From Meghimatium bilineatum (taxonomy: Eukaryota > Mollusca > Gastropoda > Stylommatophora > Philomycidae), in the NCBI GenBank assembly GCA_034231615.1, contig CM067316.1:23769791-23833790 (forward strand): a stretch of DNA of 64,000 nt, in the 5' to 3' direction. A model generated the notes under the pieces. It saw only the letters and a list, made by a program, of their open reading frames with translations, did not search any database and was not told the DNA's origin. A program made the translations under genes and the position numbers. Positions 26,701-32,700 of the stretch are shown here, in pieces (position 1 is the first letter of the stretch; each line of letters begins with the position of its first letter).

Positions 26701-29700
26701 TGACAAATCCTCAACTTTGCATGAAGAGATCTCAAATAAAATGTTACCGGTACTAAATTGTCCATAATAAATTGTTATAACTGTGTTATGAAAACTATTG
26801 TCAAGAGTCATGACAGAACAGTATGAAATGAAAATTTACACTGTTATGTTTAAATTCAAGGGGCAAACAGAAAAACACAGTTACAACTATTAAGGAGTTA
26901 TATTTAACCAGTGGCAACATATGGTTGTGAGATGTGGGAATTGACATCAGCAATGGAAAAGAAATATCTGCACTCAAAATGAAATGTTATAGAAAGGTCT
27001 TGATGATGATGTTCCTCCTTCGCAAGCAAAGATGAGCATGGCATGAAAAACAAATGAATGCGATGAAGAAAAAATATAAATAATAATGATAAACTGGCAA
27101 TTGTCTAATTTGGCTTGTGAGTTCGTAGATGTCACATGAGTCAATTCGTGCATAGAAAGTTCTATTGCAGTGCATGCAGGAGTGCTGAAGATTAGGGGTA
27201 GGAGAACCTTCGGATCTATCCTTCCGCTTCTTGCACTTGTGGATTGCCCGCAGTGTTATTTCCTTTTCATATTTCGTGATGCCAGCAGTGATGTGGGTGT
27301 GAAAGGCTGAGCTGTCAAGTGCTGTAGTCTCCCAGGAGCTGGGATTGATGCTGCAGTGCTTGAGAGAGTTAGAAAGGTCTTAAGAATATCATGGACAGAA
27401 AGACAAAACAATGCAGACATCCGCAAAGACTTGAACATAGAAAAGACTGGTTCCTCAAAACTATCAAATAATGCAAGCTAACATATTTCAGACATATAAA
27501 GAGACAAAATGGTTTCAAAAGATTAATCATGAAGAGAAAAGTTCCAGGAAAGAGAACAAGAAGTTGTCCAAGACTACAATGAACACAAGACATCGAAGAC
27601 CTGAACATGACACTGGAAGAGGCTGGGCAGCTTGCACAGAACCAAGAGGCGTACAGCATGGCAGGGAGGACAATGTTCTGTAAAGGACAAGTCATATAGA
27701 TAGATGTTTAAATTTATATAATAGGGGGCTATATTTTAAAATATCCTCTTCATAGGATAACTAACACCCATTGGAGTGAATTCAAATCAAATGATAAAAT
27801 CAGAGAAGAAACACATCAAAATTTCATCACAGATGTTATCAGAAAACGCGTTTGGTCCTACATCGGGCATGTCCTACGCGCAGACACCAACAGAATACAC
27901 CACCAATCTCTTGAATGGATACCTACAGGCAAAAGAGCCATGGGTAGACCAAACGAAACACTCAGAAGAACAATACTTAGAGAAAGTAAAACAACCAATA
28001 TTCATACTATTCAAGAACTGCACAGAATAGCTTTGAACAGACAGAATTGGAGAGATCTGACCTCTGCGTTAACTTCAGCGCAAAAGGAAAATGAATGAAT
28101 GAATATTTTAAAATGATTTAAGCTTAATTGTTGTATAAAATATATAATTGTGACCTCAACTTTTTATCTCCCCTTTGTCAACAACTCGAACTTTTCTTGA
28201 CTATGTCCATCTTCTGGATAGTCCTTTGTTCAGATTTCGAATTATCCCAGATGAGTGATGCTGCTTGAATCTTTTCATGTTTTTCAGTTTTCTTTGGCTA
28301 GTGACCTAAAGTAGTATTTAATCCCCACACAAAATGACCAATGAACAGTAATGGACGACTGAAGAGGGACTTGTCCAGACACCCTTGATTTGTTGACGTA
28401 ATTTATGAGTAGATTCTTGATTAAAAACCAGCATCATAGCACACTCAAATCATTTCCATAAGTGATTTTCTTTCAGTTATAACAGGCGTAACTGTACGCC
28501 ATTACGTAATTTAGGCAAACACTACACAGTACAGTGCTATTATTACTATTCAATAGTACTAAAAGAAAAGACCTGTCCTTTACACGCCCACGGGCCTCAC
28601 TGAACTCACTGTGTGATTGTCAATCATCAGTCAATGAATGGGGCCTACGGGCCTACATATAAAACTATCTGCACTGCTTAATAAAGCAGTGTTCTTTAAA
28701 CGGAAAGAATAGATCGATCAACTCACTGAATTAGTGTTTGTTGCATATCTGAGCATCGATGCGCTGGCGAAGTTTCGACGCTGGTCGGGTTCTGATTTAT
28801 TGTTTGCAAATGGACCATATAAAAAGTTGTACCGCGCGTTTTCAATACTGGACACATTGCAGTTCTGATCTAAAACGAAAACAATGCACAAAATAGATAT
28901 AGTTAGTTACCTGTCATATATGGTGTTATAACTATATACATAGCCTATATGTCTACTATATGAATATGGCACGGCCGTAGATACGTATGGGGAGCGGTGG
29001 CTACTTACAAAGTTTGGGAGGGGGAGGGGTTTGTGATAATCAGTGCCTTGGTTAAATTATTATAGGCCTAATAGTACTAAAAGTCGTGTTCTGATTTTCT
29101 TCTTCAGCGTTCATTCTCAAACTCCAGCTGAATCTCTCGTGTAGCAAGACCATGATCCATTCTATATTTCCAGCAGGATGTAGTCCACAGAATGGAAATG
29201 CGTTGTGTCGCCGTTTTATTTGCGCCAATGGTCCGACACATCCGTCTTCTATTTAATAAAGGTAGGGCTTGAGCACTTCAATCCCCTTATTTATGAGATT
29301 TAAGTAGGCATAGGCCTACTATTATGTAGACATGGGGCTTAGGCCCTACGTCCAATATAGGGCTATGTAGGCTTACTGAATGCAACTATGCCAAGAAATA
29401 ATGATAGCCTATTAAATGTAGCACTGACATGTTTTAGATAAGGCAGGGGTATCTGAGATCACATTTTTAACATGCGAAAAATGTTAGAGAAATGTAGAGA
29501 ATTTAACAACGATATCTAGGCTCTATAGGGGCCTACAGATTTCATTGATTCACTGGTCAACAAATTTTGTACAAATGTTATGTTACTGAAATTATATTAG
29601 CCATTTCTTATCAACTTTGAAGTGTTGAGCACGAATATGACAGTCAAATTCCACAAATGCCTCTAGATTTTCTTTTGTAATTGCAGAAATGAATGGTTAC

Positions 29701-32700
29701 ATGGCGAAATGCATGCCAATGGTAAAAATCCAACGGTTAATACCAATAGACTACTTCTTAAATTTCTTTGCCTGTCTCTTGTACAACTGTTTGGAGCATC
29801 TCTGTCGTCGGTCCAGCAATAGTCAGCCAGCATTGTAGTTGACCATTTTTTCCTGGTATATTTGTTCCATTGTTGCGATATGTTGATGAGAAGGTTCGCT
29901 ATGTTCATCAATAACCATGCCTTAGTTCTCATGTAAGAAATCCAGATAGGAATGAATCAAATGGATCTTTAGAAACATATTGCAGCTAAGTATCTGATAC
30001 TTCATCGTCATGTCTTCTACATTTTATCTGCAACTACTACATTTTGTCTACAAACCCATTCCTTCCGCAAGTAGTGCCGTTCCTTTCTCGGCTACCCCAC
30101 TCACATAAAAAGCATATGTATTTTGTATATCCCAGCCGCAGTACCATTACAATGGCAACTGTTTTCAAATCACCACATAGATGCTAGCTGTAGACCATCT
30201 TGTTATTATACTCAATGTAATTCAGTGTCTGTTTTAACTTATCGTCTGTCTCTTTCGTGTGGACAGCATGCACTATTGGAATATATGGAACACCATTTCC
30301 ATTGTGCAAAATCACAGCCTTAACTAATGCAGTCATAAATTCATTGCAAAATGATTCTTGATTAGGAACAAGCGTCACAGAACTGGGGGCATTCCCATGT
30401 ATGCTCTGCTTGCCGTTCCGTCAGCCATCTAAAAGTGTATAAGCGCAGTTTCCCAGTCCGTTGCAGACTAAGGAGGAAATACTAAATGTTGTAGAAAGGT
30501 TACTGTAAAATACCTATCAACAGTAAAATAATAAATAAATAACACATAAAACAATGACAATTTTCTACGTTGTTTTCCAGCCGGGACCTTTTTCAAGAAA
30601 CAATTAACTATCAAAAACTCAAAACCATAAAAATATTGACGACTAGAATGATTGCTGATTACGTGCTCCTCTAATCTTTTCGAAGAGAGAGCACTTTCTT
30701 CTATCGCCTCTAGTCCCTCCCATTTCTACCATTCCCTGAATATGTGCATTGTCTCTATGTACTCGTCGTCTTCTCGTATGGTATCCTTGACTGATCTAAT
30801 CAATTCAATCCTGTCTCTTCTTATCTCAGTGTCGTTCACCAAGACTTAACCAGCCAATACATCGACTCTTTCGTTTCCCCTGACCTCAGCATGACATGGA
30901 CAGTAGATCCATGTAATGCTCTGCGCGTTGTTGAGAAGAATGACCCATTCAGTTCTGATGATACACTCTTCTATCTTATGCAGCATACTTTAGAAGTCCG
31001 ATAGAATCAATGAGTTTGTTGGTGGTTGCTTTGCCAGCCAAATGAGAGCTGCTGTCACCGCATGTATTTCCCTTCTTATACTCGATGTTGTAGTGGGGCA
31101 TGTAGCTGAATTCTCGGCTAATTTCTTGCCATTTTGGTAGGCCACGAAACCCCAATCACACTTGTTTGTTTCTTGTGTTACTGAGCCGTCTGTGCAAATT
31201 ATTGTATCGTGTGGCTTCGAGTACTGCAGAATGAGTTCTTGGATCACTCCCTCTGTTCTGTTGGCAGTCTAGTCGCGGCATTCTTCCCATCTGTATCACA
31301 ACTGTTGTCAATAACTTTCTATCTTTGCCAAATTTCACCCATTCACAGCCTCTTCCCACTACCTCCAGCTCACAAATTCTGATTATGGTATCTTGTGCTT
31401 CTGACATCCAGGACCTTCCTCTCTTGATACGCTTTCCTTCCGTGTTGTCTAGAGATTGGTGTAAGTGGTGATGATCATTATTGACGACCTTGAAGTATTC
31501 TTTAACCTGGGCTATTTTATGTCTTGATTTGATGCTAGATAGGTCTAGGAGAAACCTCATGACCGTGATTGGTGTAGGCCTATCTCTTGTGCATCCTAGG
31601 ACAGCTCTCATGGCCTCGTTTTGAACTCTATGCAGTCCTTCCAACTATGTTTGCGACAGTGTAAGTAAATATAATCCATAGTCCAACACAGATAATACCA
31701 CTGCCAGCATTATCTGAAAAGGGTTCGTTACCGCATCTCTGTATATACCATGATTTTGACTGCACTGACACATTTCTTAGCTTTCTAAATGACATTGTCC
31801 ATATGTTTCGCGAAAGAGACTTCTATCAAAAGTGATGCCTAGGTATTTCATAGTCTGCTCTCTGTCAATGTTGATGCCCATTCAGGTGGCTGCTGGTACT
31901 GTGTCTGAGACTATGTTATTGTTCAGCGAGAACCAGACGAACTTTGCCTTAAATGGGATTGATGACTGCCTTGTAGTCAGTGCACCAGAGCGACAAATGT
32001 TCTAGAAATGAAGAGGGAGTTTAAGAGGCTGAAAACGTACAAAGAATGTCAGAAATGGAAGTGTCTTGATGTGAGGAAAGAAAATGTACTCTTTTTGAAA
32101 AGACCCAAATCGCGTAATCATATCGACAAGGACTTTTAGTCTACATACATTGGGATGGCTTCTGGAACGGAAAGCCGAGCACTTATGGGAGTGTTGACTA
32201 TGAATTGAGAGTACAAGAAAACTGGTTAAACAATAAGGTTCTTTCTAGAAAATTATTATGGCTATATAAAACGACATGACAATCAAGAAAAGACCTTTAC
32301 GGCCTATGGAAAGTAGTGATGCCAAGGCAATGAAAAGGGTCAACGCAAGAAAGGGTCAACGAGAAAACAAAAATGATCAACGCAAGATGTTAAGTGAAAA
32401 CATTGGAAAATGTAGCTGTGAGAAAAATGCAAAAAGCTGACTTATAATGCTTGTTTTCTATGAAAATTCAAACAGTAAGCTCCTGCTACATAGAAATCAT
32501 CCTTGTCATGTTTCTTGCACATTTTCTTGCTCTTTCTATCTTTCTATTTATTATATTTCCATTTTAGTCTGCTCTTACTATGGGTCGGTCGATACGCTGA
32601 AATGCTGTAACATAGTGGTACCCACAGCTGAGTTATAATTTCTTCAAAATATCATTCCTGCCTAGCTTCTCTTCATTGAATACCATAATGGCATCATTTA

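Noticed and set aside
27776..28030. 84-codon ORF conserved with 60534-60731
   Set aside because: Conservation comes from near-identical LINE copies; the true LINE frame (GHVLRADTNR, GRPNETLRR) is a different one.
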